A stretch of 64,000 nucleotides of DNA from an uncultured Clostridia bacterium (GTDB lineage Bacteria > Bacillota > Clostridia > Peptostreptococcales > Anaerovoracaceae). Where the stretch lies: assembly GCA_934255545.1 (NCBI GenBank), contig CAKQOE010000007.1, forward strand, positions 1 to 64,000, read 5' to 3'. Shown here one piece after another: positions 41,574 through 50,404 of this stretch. The notes below the pieces were generated by a model, which saw nothing but the letters and a program-made list of their open reading frames with translations, did no database searches and was not told where the DNA came from. Both the position numbers and the translations under genes were made by a program. Position 1 is the stretch's first letter; each line of letters starts with the position of its first letter.

Positions 41574-43070
41574 TTACAGTTCCTGTTCTATTATCTGCAT
41601 AGCTGTTTCTCTGTCGTCAAAATGAGTCTTTACAGTTCCTATGATCTGATATGTCTCATGACCCTTTCCTGCTATTATTACAGTATCGCCCGGCTTCCAT
41701 TCCATGAGAGCCTTTTTTATGCCGCGTCTGCGGTCATGCTCTACCGTATACTCGCAGCCTGTAGGGTCTATGCCCGGTATGATATCAGCTATGATGGCAT
41801 CAGGATCCTCAGTACGAGGATTGTCGCTCGTAACTACGCAGTAATCAGAAAGCTCTCCTGAGACTTTTCCCATGAGAGGACGCTTTGTAGCGTCTCTGTC
41901 ACCGCCGCATCCGAAAACAGTTATAACTCTGCCCTGAGTGAACTCGCGCGCAGTCTTTATGACCTTTTCAAGCGCGTCAGGCGTATGGGCGTAGTCAACT
42001 ATAACAGGTATGCCCTTGCTGTTTGCAACGCTCTCGAAACGTCCTGCAACGCCCGGAGTCTGCTCTATGCCTGCCTTTACGGCATCCCAGCTTATGCCCG
42101 CCTCAAGCGTTATGGCAGCCGCGCAAAGCGCGTTTGAAACGGAAAATCTGCCCGGAGTGTTGATATGCATGACCCCAAGCTTCTTTTCTCCCGCAGTTAT
42201 CTCCACATCGGTACCTGATGCTGACGCTGATATGATCTCTGCCCTGTAATGAGCATTATCATCATCTATCGCGCATGCGACAACAGTCCTGCCTTCTGCC
42301 AAAAGTTCATTGTACAGCCTTTTTCCGTATTTGTCATCAGTATTTATAACGCTGCAGCGTTCAGTCTGCTCAAAAAGTTTTTTCTTTGCAGCGTAGTAAT
42401 CCTCGAAATTATGGTGGAAATCCATATGATCGGGCGTAAGATTAGTAAAAACACTGTAATCGAACGAAATATCATCAGTCCTGCATAAAGCGAGTGAATG
42501 TGAAGATACCTCCATCGCGCAGTATTTTATACCGTGATCCTCCTTCATCTCATGGAACATCCTCTGAAGTTCAAATGATTCAGGCGTAGTGTTTACAGAT
42601 TCAAATGTCTTTCCGCCGTAAACATAGGCTATAGTTCCGAGTACGCCGCACTCGTGGCCTGACGCTTCTGTTATCGCTCTTAAAAGATATGATATCGTAG
42701 TCTTTCCGTTCGTGCCTGTAACGCCAAATACCGTCATACTGTCGGACGGTCTTCCGAAGAATGCCGCAGACACTGCTGAAAGCGCCTTTCTTCCGTCATT
42801 TCCGTCATCAACATATATAACAGGTATGCTGATACCCTCGAGCCTGTCTGCTGCGAGTATTGCGGCAGCTCCCGCTGCCTCAGCCTTTGCCGCGTACTTA
42901 TGGCCGTCAGTGCTGAAGCCCTTTACGCATACGAACAGGTCGCCCGGCTGTGTTTTTCTTGAATCATAGCTTATGCCCTTTATCTCTGCCGCTCCCGCTG
43001 CCTCCGTCATGTCGGCGGAGCCGTCGAGACCTGCCTTTTTTATTAATTCTGATAAAACGATCGTCTGCAT
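41574..43070 (-). CDS. murE: UDP-MurNAc-L-Ala-D-Glu--meso-diaminopimelate ligase MurE
   Basis: MurE adds the third residue of the stem peptide. The 498-residue protein has the N-terminal stretch IKGISYDSRKTQPGDLFVCV near residue 30, the ATP loop VTGTNGKTTISYLLRAITEA near residue 116, NLTPDHMDFHHNFEDYYAAK near residue 210 and VTSDNPRTEDPDAIIADI near residue 412. The DNPR motif is the mark of meso-DAP enzymes, so the cell wall should contain DAP rather than lysine. The ATG at 43070 follows AGGAGG. Confidence 0.96.
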   Translation of the reverse strand: MQTIVLSELIKKAGLDGSADMTEAAGAAEIKGISYDSRKTQPGDLFVCVKGFSTDGHKYAAKAEAAGAAAILAADRLEGISIPVIYVDDGNDGRKALSAVSAAFFGRPSDSMTVFGVTGTNGKTTISYLLRAITEASGHECGVLGTIAYVYGGKTFESVNTTPESFELQRMFHEMKEDHGIKYCAMEVSSHSLALCRTDDISFDYSVFTNLTPDHMDFHHNFEDYYAAKKKLFEQTERCSVINTDDKYGKRLYNELLAEGRTVVACAIDDDNAHYRAEIISASASGTDVEITAGEKKLGVMHINTPGRFSVSNALCAAAITLEAGISWDAVKAGIEQTPGVAGRFESVANSKGIPVIVDYAHTPDALEKVIKTAREFTQGRVITVFGCGGDRDATKRPLMGKVSGELSDYCVVTSDNPRTEDPDAIIADIIPGIDPTGCEYTVEHDRRRGIKKALMEWKPGDTVIIAGKGHETYQIIGTVKTHFDDRETAMQIIEQEL

Positions 43071-43126
43071 TATCCTGCCTCCTTAAATCGATCATTAATA
43101 TATTAATGTAATGTCATCCGGCTTTA

Positions 43127-43143
43127 CGGCCGCCGGGCGGCCG
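43127..43143. repeat. GC-rich palindrome, 8+1+8
   Basis: Arms CGGCCGCC and GGCGGCCG around G, between the PBP gene and murE. Confidence 0.65.
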
Positions 43144-43159
43144 CTCCCGTATATATCGT

Positions 43160-45217
43160 TTATTCCTTATATAAGCAGACCGAGCTGCCTTCATTGACCT
43201 TTGTGCCTGCTTTAGGATACTGGTCTATTACATTAAACTCTGTTTCGTCGGCTGAAGGGCACGCTATAGCTGTCAGACCCATCTTCCTGAGCGTTTCTGA
43301 CGCTTCAGCGTATGTCTTTCCGACGAGGTCGGGAAGTGTGACCTTTGCATCGCTCTTTCCGAGCTTTTTGAGTTCGGCATCTGTATACTGCGGCTCGACG
43401 TTCAGATACTTGAGAGTGTCTTCGAGTATCATGCGCACGCCCGGACCTGCAGTCTTACTTCCGTAGTGGACGCCCTTAGGAGAGTCTACGATAACGAGTA
43501 CTGCTATCTGCGGGTCGTCCATTGGCGCCATCGCAAAGAATGATGAATAAGTGTACTGTGTATATCTTCCGTTTACAGCTTTCTGCGCCGTACCTGTCTT
43601 ACCGCCGACTCTGTAGCCCGGAAGATAAGCCTCCGAACCTGTACCCTTGCTTACTACGCCTTCCATCATCTGGCATATTTCTGATGCTGTCTGCTTTGAG
43701 ACCACCTGTCTTACGACAGTCGGATCGAACTCTTCTATGATATTTCCGTCAGAATCGGCAAGCGCGCGTACCAGGCGCGGCTTCATGAGCTTTCCTTCAT
43801 TTCCGTTTGATGTAAGAGCTGCCATAAGCTGTATAGGCGTGCAGGCTATACCCTGTCCGTATGCCATGGTCGCGAGTCCTACCGGGCCCGCAGTTTTTTT
43901 ATTCTGAAGTATCGAGGACGCTTCACCCGGGCAATCGATGCCGGTAGTCCCCATAAATCCGTAGTCTTCGAGGTATTCGTAGAATTTGCTGATGCCCAGG
44001 CGCTGCGACAGCGTTATAAACACCGGGTTGCAGGAGTTAGCTACGCCCTGCGCAAGCGTTTCGGTGCCGTGCGAAGCGTTCCGCTTCCAGCATCTGAGTA
44101 TCTGGCCTGCTATATTCATCGGTTTGCAGTAGAATGTATCGTTTAAATTTGTCAGACCTTCCTCGAGTGCCATCGACGTAGTGAGCAGCTTGAACGGTGA
44201 ACCCGGCTCATACGTATCATTGACGAGCGGATTTCTCCACATGGTGTTCCAGTAATCAGATTTTTCCTGATCTGTCATGCTTTCGAGCTTCTGCTGCTCT
44301 GACTCTGAAAGCGGCGTTCTCGGATCGTTCAGGTCAAAATCAGGATACGAGGCCATTGCCAGGATATCGCCTGTCTTAGGGTCCGTAACTATAGCCATAG
44401 TGCGGTCGGCGTCAGTGTTAGCCTGTACCTGCTTTATAGCCTTTTCAACATAATGCTGTATTATTTCATCTATCGTAAGGACTATGCTGTACCCGTCCTC
44501 TGCTGAATAATACTTTTCAACACCGTTGCTCAGGCTCCTGCCGCCTCCGTCGGTGCTCCTTATCCAGCGTCCCTCCGTACCGGTCAGATACTGATCATAG
44601 TAAAGCTCAAGTCCGAACATTCCGTTGTTGTCATCATTTGTAGCGCCTATAATATGTGACGCAAACTCGCCCATCGGGTAATAACGATGCGGCGTTTCCG
44701 CTATCTGCAGCCCTGTTACAGTCGCTTTTACAGTTTTGCCCGTATCGGGATCCTTTGTATCTTTCATAGCTGCGCGGACCTTTTCGACCGTATCGTCATC
44801 GACATACTTCGCCAGCTTTAAAAGAGACGAGTCAGACGTTATAGTTTCATATATCTCATCCTCAGTCTTATCTGTAAGTATACCGGCAAGAGTCTTTGCC
44901 ATGTTTTTCGTAAATCCCTTGCTCTTTTTTTCGGCGTCTGCCACATCAGCCGGCCTCACCCATATAGTGCTCGTAGACTGGTTTATAGCCAGAGCCTTCA
45001 TGTTTGTATCGTATATGGTTCCTCGCTTAGCCGTTATAGGCAGATCCTTCGTCTGCTGATTGAGCGCCTTGGCCGAGTACTCATCAGCCTTTACGATCTG
45101 TATGTAGCCGGTCCTTACGGCAACTGCCACCATTGCCAGAACTACTACAAAGAAAAAGAAAAGCAGTCTTTTCCTCGCAGTCATCTGCGATACCGTTTTT
45201 GTCTTTTTTGATGCCAT
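43160..45217 (-). CDS. Class B penicillin-binding protein with PASTA domain (FtsI/SpoVD-like)
   Basis: The septal transpeptidase, partner of FtsW. The 685-residue protein has one N-terminal membrane segment (LLFFFFVVVLAMVAVAVRTG, near residue 20), the dimer domain start TAKRGTIYDTNMKALAINQS near residue 50, and the transpeptidase domain with SPFK (SxxK, near residue 335), SCN (SxN, near residue 392) and KTGTAQ (KTG, near residue 535). One PASTA domain (VTLPDLVGKTYAEASETLRK) ends the chain at about residues 625-685. It could be named FtsI, PBP2 or SpoVD; cluster position favours the division role. The ATG at 45217 follows AAGGGGAC; the frame's TTG at 45238 overlaps upstream sequence. Confidence 0.92.
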   Translation of the reverse strand: MASKKTKTVSQMTARKRLLFFFFVVVLAMVAVAVRTGYIQIVKADEYSAKALNQQTKDLPITAKRGTIYDTNMKALAINQSTSTIWVRPADVADAEKKSKGFTKNMAKTLAGILTDKTEDEIYETITSDSSLLKLAKYVDDDTVEKVRAAMKDTKDPDTGKTVKATVTGLQIAETPHRYYPMGEFASHIIGATNDDNNGMFGLELYYDQYLTGTEGRWIRSTDGGGRSLSNGVEKYYSAEDGYSIVLTIDEIIQHYVEKAIKQVQANTDADRTMAIVTDPKTGDILAMASYPDFDLNDPRTPLSESEQQKLESMTDQEKSDYWNTMWRNPLVNDTYEPGSPFKLLTTSMALEEGLTNLNDTFYCKPMNIAGQILRCWKRNASHGTETLAQGVANSCNPVFITLSQRLGISKFYEYLEDYGFMGTTGIDCPGEASSILQNKKTAGPVGLATMAYGQGIACTPIQLMAALTSNGNEGKLMKPRLVRALADSDGNIIEEFDPTVVRQVVSKQTASEICQMMEGVVSKGTGSEAYLPGYRVGGKTGTAQKAVNGRYTQYTYSSFFAMAPMDDPQIAVLVIVDSPKGVHYGSKTAGPGVRMILEDTLKYLNVEPQYTDAELKKLGKSDAKVTLPDLVGKTYAEASETLRKMGLTAIACPSADETEFNVIDQYPKAGTKVNEGSSVCLYKE

Positions 45218-45289
45218 ATTGTCCCCTTTTAATTTCAAATACCAATACGCTGTAATATATGCGGTCGGTCAATAATCGGCCGGTATATG

Positions 45290-45305
45290 CAGGCGCCAGC
45301 GCCTG
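45290..45305. repeat. GC-rich palindrome, 7+2+7
   Basis: Arms CAGGCGC and GCGCCTG around CA, in the leader between ftsL and the PBP gene. Confidence 0.6.
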
Positions 45306-45334
45306 AAAAACGCCAAAACACCTTAAAAACAGCA

Positions 45335-45376
45335 TAAGACGCCGATGTATGCTTAATGCTTACACTGGGCGTCTTA
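45335..45376 (-). terminator. Possible internal terminator or attenuator in the dcw cluster
   Basis: TAAGACGCC and GGCGTCTTA form a 9-bp stem around a 24-base loop; on the minus strand it is followed by TGCTGTTTTTAAGG. It lies in the 239-bp gap between ftsL and the PBP gene, so it could lower read-through from mraZ-rsmH-ftsL. Confidence 0.55.
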
Positions 45377-45456
45377 AACAAATCGCTATATGAACTCTAT
45401 GCTTTCTGTTATATTAATATACCGCGCCTGACGCGCAGAAAGCGTAACCGTCTGCC

Positions 45457-45975
45457 CTACGCCTGTGAAAGAAGCTTCCTGGCCGCGACAGCGACAGTAA
45501 TGTTCTTATTCACAGCCACGCCTTTCTGAGACTGCGAAAGAGCTGCTATATAAGCATCAACTTCCTCGCTTCCCGCAAGTCCGCTGATAGAAACGCGCTG
45601 TTCCTTTTCAGGGTAAACCATTTGGAGAGTATTTGTAGCATAATATTCAATTTGACTCAGATTATTCTGGCTCTGAAGCGTGACATTAAGGTTATCTATA
45701 TCACCCTCCACAACGTCTATTTTCTGATTAAGTTCGTATATTTTGTAACTGATATTTGAGGTATATGCCTGCATAAATATTATCGCGATACAGCACAGAC
45801 CTACTGCCAGTATGAAACTGAGCACTACCGTCTTTTCTGCGGCGCTTATCTTCACGGACGATTTTTTCTGTCCGGTCTTTTTTTCTTTTTTTACATCAGG
45901 CTCCCCGGGTTTCAGCTCGACTCCGTACCTTACGTAATCTTCCTGGTATCTGTGCCATTCTTCAGCAGCTAACAT
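45457..45975 (-). CDS. ftsL: FtsL-like septal protein
   Basis: A 172-residue bitopic protein: a polar, Lys-rich cytoplasmic part (about 1-45), one membrane segment (VVLSFILAVGLCCIAIIFMQ, near residues 50-69), then a coiled coil of about 45 residues (YELNQKIDVVEGDIDNLNVT) and a tail with TNTLQMVYPEKEQRV. This is the FtsL/DivIC layout, and the gene has the FtsL position between rsmH and the PBP gene. The C-terminal 35 residues, rich in Ala and Val, exceed the usual length. The ATG at 45975 has only a GGGGGTTG ribosome site. FtsL proteins vary strongly, so the call leans on context. Confidence 0.83.
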   Translation of the reverse strand: MLAAEEWHRYQEDYVRYGVELKPGEPDVKKEKKTGQKKSSVKISAAEKTVVLSFILAVGLCCIAIIFMQAYTSNISYKIYELNQKIDVVEGDIDNLNVTLQSQNNLSQIEYYATNTLQMVYPEKEQRVSISGLAGSEEVDAYIAALSQSQKGVAVNKNITVAVAARKLLSQA

Positions 45976-46114
45976 TCTTAAACAACCCCCAGACTGTAAC
46001 AGCTTAACAGTAAAGTAACTTTTACGCGGCCGGGCCTTCGCCGGTCCGCTCGCTTACACCGCCCGGTCATCCCTTGGGACCGGACTGCTGCTGCGCAGTA
46101 TTAAAGCTCTTTAT

Positions 46115-47056
46115 CTAAAGCTTTTCTACCACACGAAGTTTCGCGCTGCGAGAGCGCGGATTGCTTTCGATCTCGCTTTCTGACGGTATTATCGGCTTTC
46201 GACTTATCTTTTTGACTTCAGGCTTTTTTCCGCATACGCACGGAAGATTTTTAGGACATGTACACGGATCTGCTCTGTAATTGAACTTTTCCTTTACTAT
46301 CCTGTCTTCAAGTGAATGGAATGTAATGATACACAGACGTCCCTTCTCCCCAAGGACGTCAACGAACTCATCGACTGCCCTGCGCAGTCCGCCGAGCTCA
46401 TCATTTACTTCTATCCTTATCGCCTGAAATGTTCTCTTTGCCGGATGAGGGCCTTCCCTTCTGGCTGAAGCCGGTATAGCTGCCTTTATAATATCAGTAA
46501 GCGCATCAGTGGTCTTTATAGGCGTCTCACAATGAGGTCCGCGTGCTTTTACGATAAAATCGCTTATGCGCGAAGCCCATTTTTCTTCGCCGTATGACCT
46601 GATAATGTCGCAGAGTTCCTTTTTAGTATACGTGTTTACAACATCGTAAGCTGAAAAAGGGGCCTCAGCGTCCATACGCATATCAAGCGGAGCAGGCTTC
46701 ATATATGAGAAGCCGCGTTCCTCAGCGTCAAGCTGAAATGACGATACTCCGAGATCGAGCACCGCACCGTCTATGCGTTCTATCTGATACCCTTCTAACA
46801 CCCTTTTGATATTTGAGTAGTTGTCATGAACAAATATTTTCCTGCACTTGAATTCCTCAAGATTTTTCTGAGCAGCCCTCAACGCGTCGGTATCTCTGTC
46901 GATGCCGATAAGCAGACCGTCCTCCCCAAGACGCTCGCATATACCGCGTGAATGACCGCCGCCGCCAAGAGTTCCGTCCACATATATACCATCCGGACGG
47001 ATGTTCAGATTCTCGATCGTCTCATTGAAAAGTACAGGTACATGTGAAAATTCCAT
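46115..47056 (-). CDS. rsmH: 16S rRNA (cytosine(1402)-N(4))-methyltransferase RsmH
   Basis: RsmH methylates N4 of C1402 in 16S rRNA at the decoding site. The 313-residue protein has the SAM motif YVDGTLGGGGHSRGICERL near residue 25, DGAVLDLGVSSFQLDAEERG near residue 99, a helical insert (about 130-200), FQAIRIEVNDELGGL near residue 212 and ITFHSLEDRIVKEKF near residue 245. Length is typical. It lies 6 bp after mraZ, the standard start of the dcw cluster. The ribosome site is weak, so coupling to mraZ is likely. Confidence 0.97.
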   Translation of the reverse strand: MEFSHVPVLFNETIENLNIRPDGIYVDGTLGGGGHSRGICERLGEDGLLIGIDRDTDALRAAQKNLEEFKCRKIFVHDNYSNIKRVLEGYQIERIDGAVLDLGVSSFQLDAEERGFSYMKPAPLDMRMDAEAPFSAYDVVNTYTKKELCDIIRSYGEEKWASRISDFIVKARGPHCETPIKTTDALTDIIKAAIPASARREGPHPAKRTFQAIRIEVNDELGGLRRAVDEFVDVLGEKGRLCIITFHSLEDRIVKEKFNYRADPCTCPKNLPCVCGKKPEVKKISRKPIIPSESEIESNPRSRSAKLRVVEKL

Positions 47057-47062
47057 ATAGTT

Positions 47063-47494
47063 TTAAATACCTAATCCTTCCATATTTTTTGCAATCGATT
47101 CGCTGTCAAGCTCAGGGATATCATTATATGCTTCCCATGCCTCTCTGCTCCAGATCTCAACACGGCTGTCAACTCCGATAGTGATAAGTTCTTTGTCGAT
47201 CTTTGCGTGTTCTCTGAGAGACGGCGGTATGGTAAGCCTGCCCTGCTTGTCCATATCACACTCTGTCGCGCTGGCGAAGAAGTAGCGCGTAAACGCCCTG
47301 CCTTCTCTGCTTGTCAGCGGCACTTTTTTTAATTTGTCACGGAATATCAACCATTCGGAAGCGGGAAAAACGAAAAGGCAGCTGTCGAGTCCTTTGGTTA
47401 TGACAAAACCTTCGCCAAGCTCATCTCTGAACTTTGCGGGGATCACCACTCTCCCTTTGGAGTCTAAACTGTTTTGATATGTTCCACTAAACAT
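47063..47494 (-). CDS. mraZ: Transcriptional regulator MraZ
   Basis: MraZ is an AbrB-like ring-forming protein that binds repeats before its own gene and represses the dcw cluster. The 143-residue chain has two related halves, SLDSKGRVVIPAKFRDEL near residue 9 and DMDKQGRLTIPPSLREHA near residue 80, each with the DxxGR motif. The ATG follows GGGGGAGAAGG. Its promoter and binding boxes are directly upstream. Confidence 0.97.
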   Translation of the reverse strand: MFSGTYQNSLDSKGRVVIPAKFRDELGEGFVITKGLDSCLFVFPASEWLIFRDKLKKVPLTSREGRAFTRYFFASATECDMDKQGRLTIPPSLREHAKIDKELITIGVDSRVEIWSREAWEAYNDIPELDSESIAKNMEGLGI

Positions 47495-47798
47495 CCTTCT
47501 CCCCCACTATCGTGACCTTACCTCTCCACTATAAACCACTTCGCACCCTTTTTCAAGAAAAAAATACGTCTGACAATGAAAAACGGAACAGATTTTTCGA
47601 CAAGATCCGGGGGATCAAAAATTATTTGAAATTTTATGCATTTTTTATCCTGAAAGCACATATTTCATATGCTCCGGCATAAAAAATGTAACCGATTTAA
47701 AATGTTTACAGAATGCTCCGGAGCGATGCTCCGCACCATATAAAGAACATATATCGCAAACATACATATGATACAGTAAAGCGGCGCCCGCGCGCCTT
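47495..47798. other. 304-bp region between DUF445 gene and mraZ
   Basis: The part next to mraZ holds its promoter and MraZ boxes (47504-47556). Further out are the hairpin CGGAGC-GAT-GCTCCG (47719-47733), a GC hairpin at 47783-47796 close to the DUF445 stop and AT-rich sequence. No gene was found. Confidence 0.65.
47504..47556 (-). promoter_or_regulatory. mraZ promoter with MraZ-type boxes
   Basis: On the minus strand, TTGAAA (47556-47551) and TATAGT (47533-47528) are 17 bases apart. AGTGG occurs at 47540-47536 and 47530-47526, exactly 10 bp apart and overlapping the spacer and -10, and again at 47508-47504. GTGG-type repeats spaced by one helical turn are the known MraZ target form, so autorepression is likely. 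Confidence 0.72.
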
Positions 47799-48917
47799 TT
47801 AAATAAGATAAATGATCATATTAATTATACCGAGCGCAAGGCCTATGACAGCGCCGAAGTTGACTACTGCGCCAAGCTCTGTTTTCATAGTTGACATAAC
47901 GAGATCTTCGAGCTGCTCATTGTCCATGGCTTCTATAGTTTCCTGCATGATGCCGCCTATGTTGAGGCGTTCGAGCATCTCACCCGACTTGTTTTTTACG
48001 GCTGACTCGTATATGTCAGCGGCCTTTGCGCCGAAGTCTGTGCCGCTCTTTTCTATCGCTTCCATTACGGATGACGCCTTCATGTCGAGAACTGAATCAA
48101 CTTCCTCGTCTACCATCTTTCCTATCATTTCTCTGCCGTGTTCCGCGATGTATCCGTCTACTGTCTGCGCTACGGCAGGTCCCATCATCTGCGTGACCGA
48201 ACCGCCCATCATATGTCCGAGGAACGATCCCGCAAGAGCCTGGCTGAGCTTTTCGTTTACTGTGTCAGCGGCTATCTGTCCGAGGCCTGCACTGCTGATC
48301 TTTTCAAATACGCGTTCTGTTATGAAGCTCTTTGCTGACGCTGCAAGCTCGTTTACGCGGCGTTCCGGGGTGTCTTCGTATACTGTTATGTCTGACAGTT
48401 TTTTCATGTTTTCTGACAGGGAGGCAGCGGCTGCTGTTTCCTGCGGGGCAGCGGCTGCCGCGGCGGTGTCTGACGCGGATGCAGCCGGGACGTCCGGGAC
48501 GGGGGCGGGGTCCGCCTGTCCGGTCGTTATCGCGGACGCCGCGTGCGGGGCTGGAGCCTGCCTGTCATCCGATACGGATACTATACCTGCAAGTGTTTCT
48601 CTTACAGTCTTTTCTCCGTCATTTCTCATAAGCGCCATACGCTCGTTTACGGACGACTTTATCATATGGATCATCTCAGGCGCCAGCAGGCGCTTTTCAA
48701 CAGCTTCCTTTGTGAGCAGCTGCTCGTTTACGACCTTGCTGACAGCTGCCGCAAGCCTCTTTTTTCCCTTAGGTATAACGCCCGGCGTAAACGGTACTTT
48801 AAGACCGAAAATATATTTTTCTTCGCGCGGCCTGAAAAGCATCTTAACAGCCAGCCAGTTAGTACAGTATCCTATTATCGCGCCTATAACAGGCGCAGCC
48901 AGTAATTTCCATATCAT
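47799..48917 (-). CDS. DUF445 family membrane protein
   Basis: A 372-residue protein with a membrane segment at each end. The start WKLLAAPVIGAIIGYCTNWL and AVKMLFRPREEKYIFGLKVP, FTPGVIPKGKKRLA (near residue 43) is the DUF445 (YheB-like) signature; the end is NFGAVIGLALGIINMIIYLI. Function is unknown. The middle carries an insert of about 55 residues (roughly 115-170) made largely of Ala, Pro, Ser and Asp, coded by a very GC-rich stretch (48440-48560). It lies on its own, divergent from lgt. Confidence 0.86.
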   Translation of the reverse strand: MIWKLLAAPVIGAIIGYCTNWLAVKMLFRPREEKYIFGLKVPFTPGVIPKGKKRLAAAVSKVVNEQLLTKEAVEKRLLAPEMIHMIKSSVNERMALMRNDGEKTVRETLAGIVSVSDDRQAPAPHAASAITTGQADPAPVPDVPAASASDTAAAAAAPQETAAAASLSENMKKLSDITVYEDTPERRVNELAASAKSFITERVFEKISSAGLGQIAADTVNEKLSQALAGSFLGHMMGGSVTQMMGPAVAQTVDGYIAEHGREMIGKMVDEEVDSVLDMKASSVMEAIEKSGTDFGAKAADIYESAVKNKSGEMLERLNIGGIMQETIEAMDNEQLEDLVMSTMKTELGAVVNFGAVIGLALGIINMIIYLI

Positions 48918-48969
48918 ATTTATATATTCATCTCCGTTTCATATGCGATTCAAAAAGTAGTCCATCTTT

Positions 48970-48999
48970 TTGTTCCGTTTTCTTATTTTATGATACAAT
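48970..48999 (+). promoter_or_regulatory. Candidate lgt promoter
   Basis: TTGTTC and TACAAT with an 18-base spacer. It is the best match in the gap, but would give a leader of over 220 bases. Confidence 0.4.
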
Positions 49000-49144
49000 G
49001 TATGCGCACATATCCGGACTGCTCAGGCATGCTGCATACTGTAAAATTTGCATCAAGTTTAAATTATATATTACAACAGTTTGCGCAGTTAATCAACACG
49101 GCAGTCGCTCACTGCAGACATCGCAGAGCAGCTCTGCTGCCCGA

Positions 49145-49160
49145 CGCGCGGTGACGCGCG
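49145..49160. repeat. CGTCACCG-core palindrome, intergenic
   Basis: Arms CGCGCG on both sides of GTGA, about 70 bases before lgt. The surrounding 17 bases are identical to 20668-20684. Confidence 0.68.
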
Positions 49161-49229
49161 CAGCTGTATGTGCATTTATTTACTCATTATGAACATGATA
49201 TTATACGAAATATTCAGGAGGGAACTGAA

Positions 49230-50297
49230 ATGGACTTTACACCTAACCCCGTGGCGTTTACGCTTTTCGGGCTCGACATCAGATGGTACGCGCTGCTCAT
49301 ATGCGCAGGAATGATATTAGGAAGCGCTATCGCGTACAGGCGCTGCCCGCAGCGCGGCATAAAGTCTGACGACCTGCTCGATACGCTGCTTTTTTCCATA
49401 CCTGTCGGCATAGTGGGCGCTCGCGCGTGGTACGTTTTTTTTAACAGAGCTTATTATCATACATTTTTTGACATCATAAATACGCGCGCCGGCGGGCTCG
49501 CCATCCACGGCGGCCTTGTATTCGGCATCATAACGGCTTATCTCGTATGCCGTCATAAGAAGATCGGCTTCCTCAACATGATAGACACAGCGATCCCGTG
49601 CGTGGCGCTGGCTCAGGCTATCGGCCGCTGGGGCAATTTCTTTAACTCGGAGGCGCACGGCGGACCGACTGACCTTCCGTGGGGCATCATGGTAGACGGC
49701 GTAAAAGTGCATCCGACATTCCTTTATGAGTCCTTATGGTGCCTTATGCTGTTCTTCGTTCTGTCGTTCATCGACAAACGCAAGAGCTTCAACGGCCAGA
49801 CCGTCTGCCTTTACGCCATGCTTTACTCGTTTGAGCGCTTCTTTGTAGAGGAGCTGCGCACCGACAGTCTGCTCATAGGCCCGAAATCGCTCGTTACAGC
49901 GCTTCAGAAGGCCGATTATGACCCGACAGCAGTTGACGGAGTGCTTCACATCGGAAACTTCCTTGTATTCCCTGCAAAGACGGCCCAGGTCATAAGCCTG
50001 CTTGCGATCATCATAGCCGCAGTGCTCTTCATCCTGCTCAGAAAGCAGAAGGCTCCTGTCATAAACTCAGACATTATCGACCTGAGCACGCTCAACCCTG
50101 TGACATCCGAGCAGGTCAGAAAGGCATCACCGCATCCGATTCACGATGCCGATGAAAAGTCTGACTCTGCCGAACATCCCGAAACGCAGCATGCTGAAGG
50201 ATCCGCCGGCGCCGATACCGTTGACAACAACGAATGCAGTAATGATAAGAAGTCAGAGCTTCCGTCACCGGAAGAACAGGATGAGGACACGCATTAG
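49230..50297 (+). CDS. lgt: Prolipoprotein diacylglyceryl transferase Lgt
   Basis: Lgt moves diacylglycerol from phosphatidylglycerol to the lipobox Cys of prolipoproteins, the first step of lipoprotein maturation; two lipoproteins are coded in this window. The 355-residue protein has about seven membrane segments, GGLAIHGGLVFGIITAYLVC near residue 88 and the Lgt signature GRWGNFFNSEAHGGPTDLPW near residue 131. The last 70 or so residues form an acidic, polar tail not found in standard Lgt (about 270 residues). I start at the ATG at 49230, after CAGGAGGG; the frame begins earlier at 49170 without a site. Confidence 0.95.
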   Translation: MDFTPNPVAFTLFGLDIRWYALLICAGMILGSAIAYRRCPQRGIKSDDLLDTLLFSIPVGIVGARAWYVFFNRAYYHTFFDIINTRAGGLAIHGGLVFGIITAYLVCRHKKIGFLNMIDTAIPCVALAQAIGRWGNFFNSEAHGGPTDLPWGIMVDGVKVHPTFLYESLWCLMLFFVLSFIDKRKSFNGQTVCLYAMLYSFERFFVEELRTDSLLIGPKSLVTALQKADYDPTAVDGVLHIGNFLVFPAKTAQVISLLAIIIAAVLFILLRKQKAPVINSDIIDLSTLNPVTSEQVRKASPHPIHDADEKSDSAEHPETQHAEGSAGADTVDNNECSNDKKSELPSPEEQDEDTH

Positions 50298-50357
50298 CGC
50301 CGCTGTATAGCATTATTTTATCTTCAACTTTAAATAATTGATTTTCTTATAAAAAAT

Positions 50358-50384
50358 GGGCCGGCAGTCTCTCTTTGCCGGCTC
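50358..50384. terminator. Terminator between lgt and the metal-uptake operon
   Basis: GCCGGCA (50360-50366) and TGCCGGC (50376-50382), extended by weaker pairs. On the minus strand it runs into ATTTTTTATAAG, so it mainly serves the operon ending at 50405, and possibly lgt. Confidence 0.75.
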
Positions 50385-50404
50385 ATTCTTATATTACTTT
50401 TTAT

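Larger units (their letters stand above)
48918..49229. other. 312-bp divergent intergenic region
   Basis: It separates the DUF445 gene from lgt. It holds a likely lgt promoter (48970-48999), the hairpin GCAGAGC-A-GCTCTGC near 49121-49135 and the palindrome at 49145-49160. No gene was found. Confidence 0.65.
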
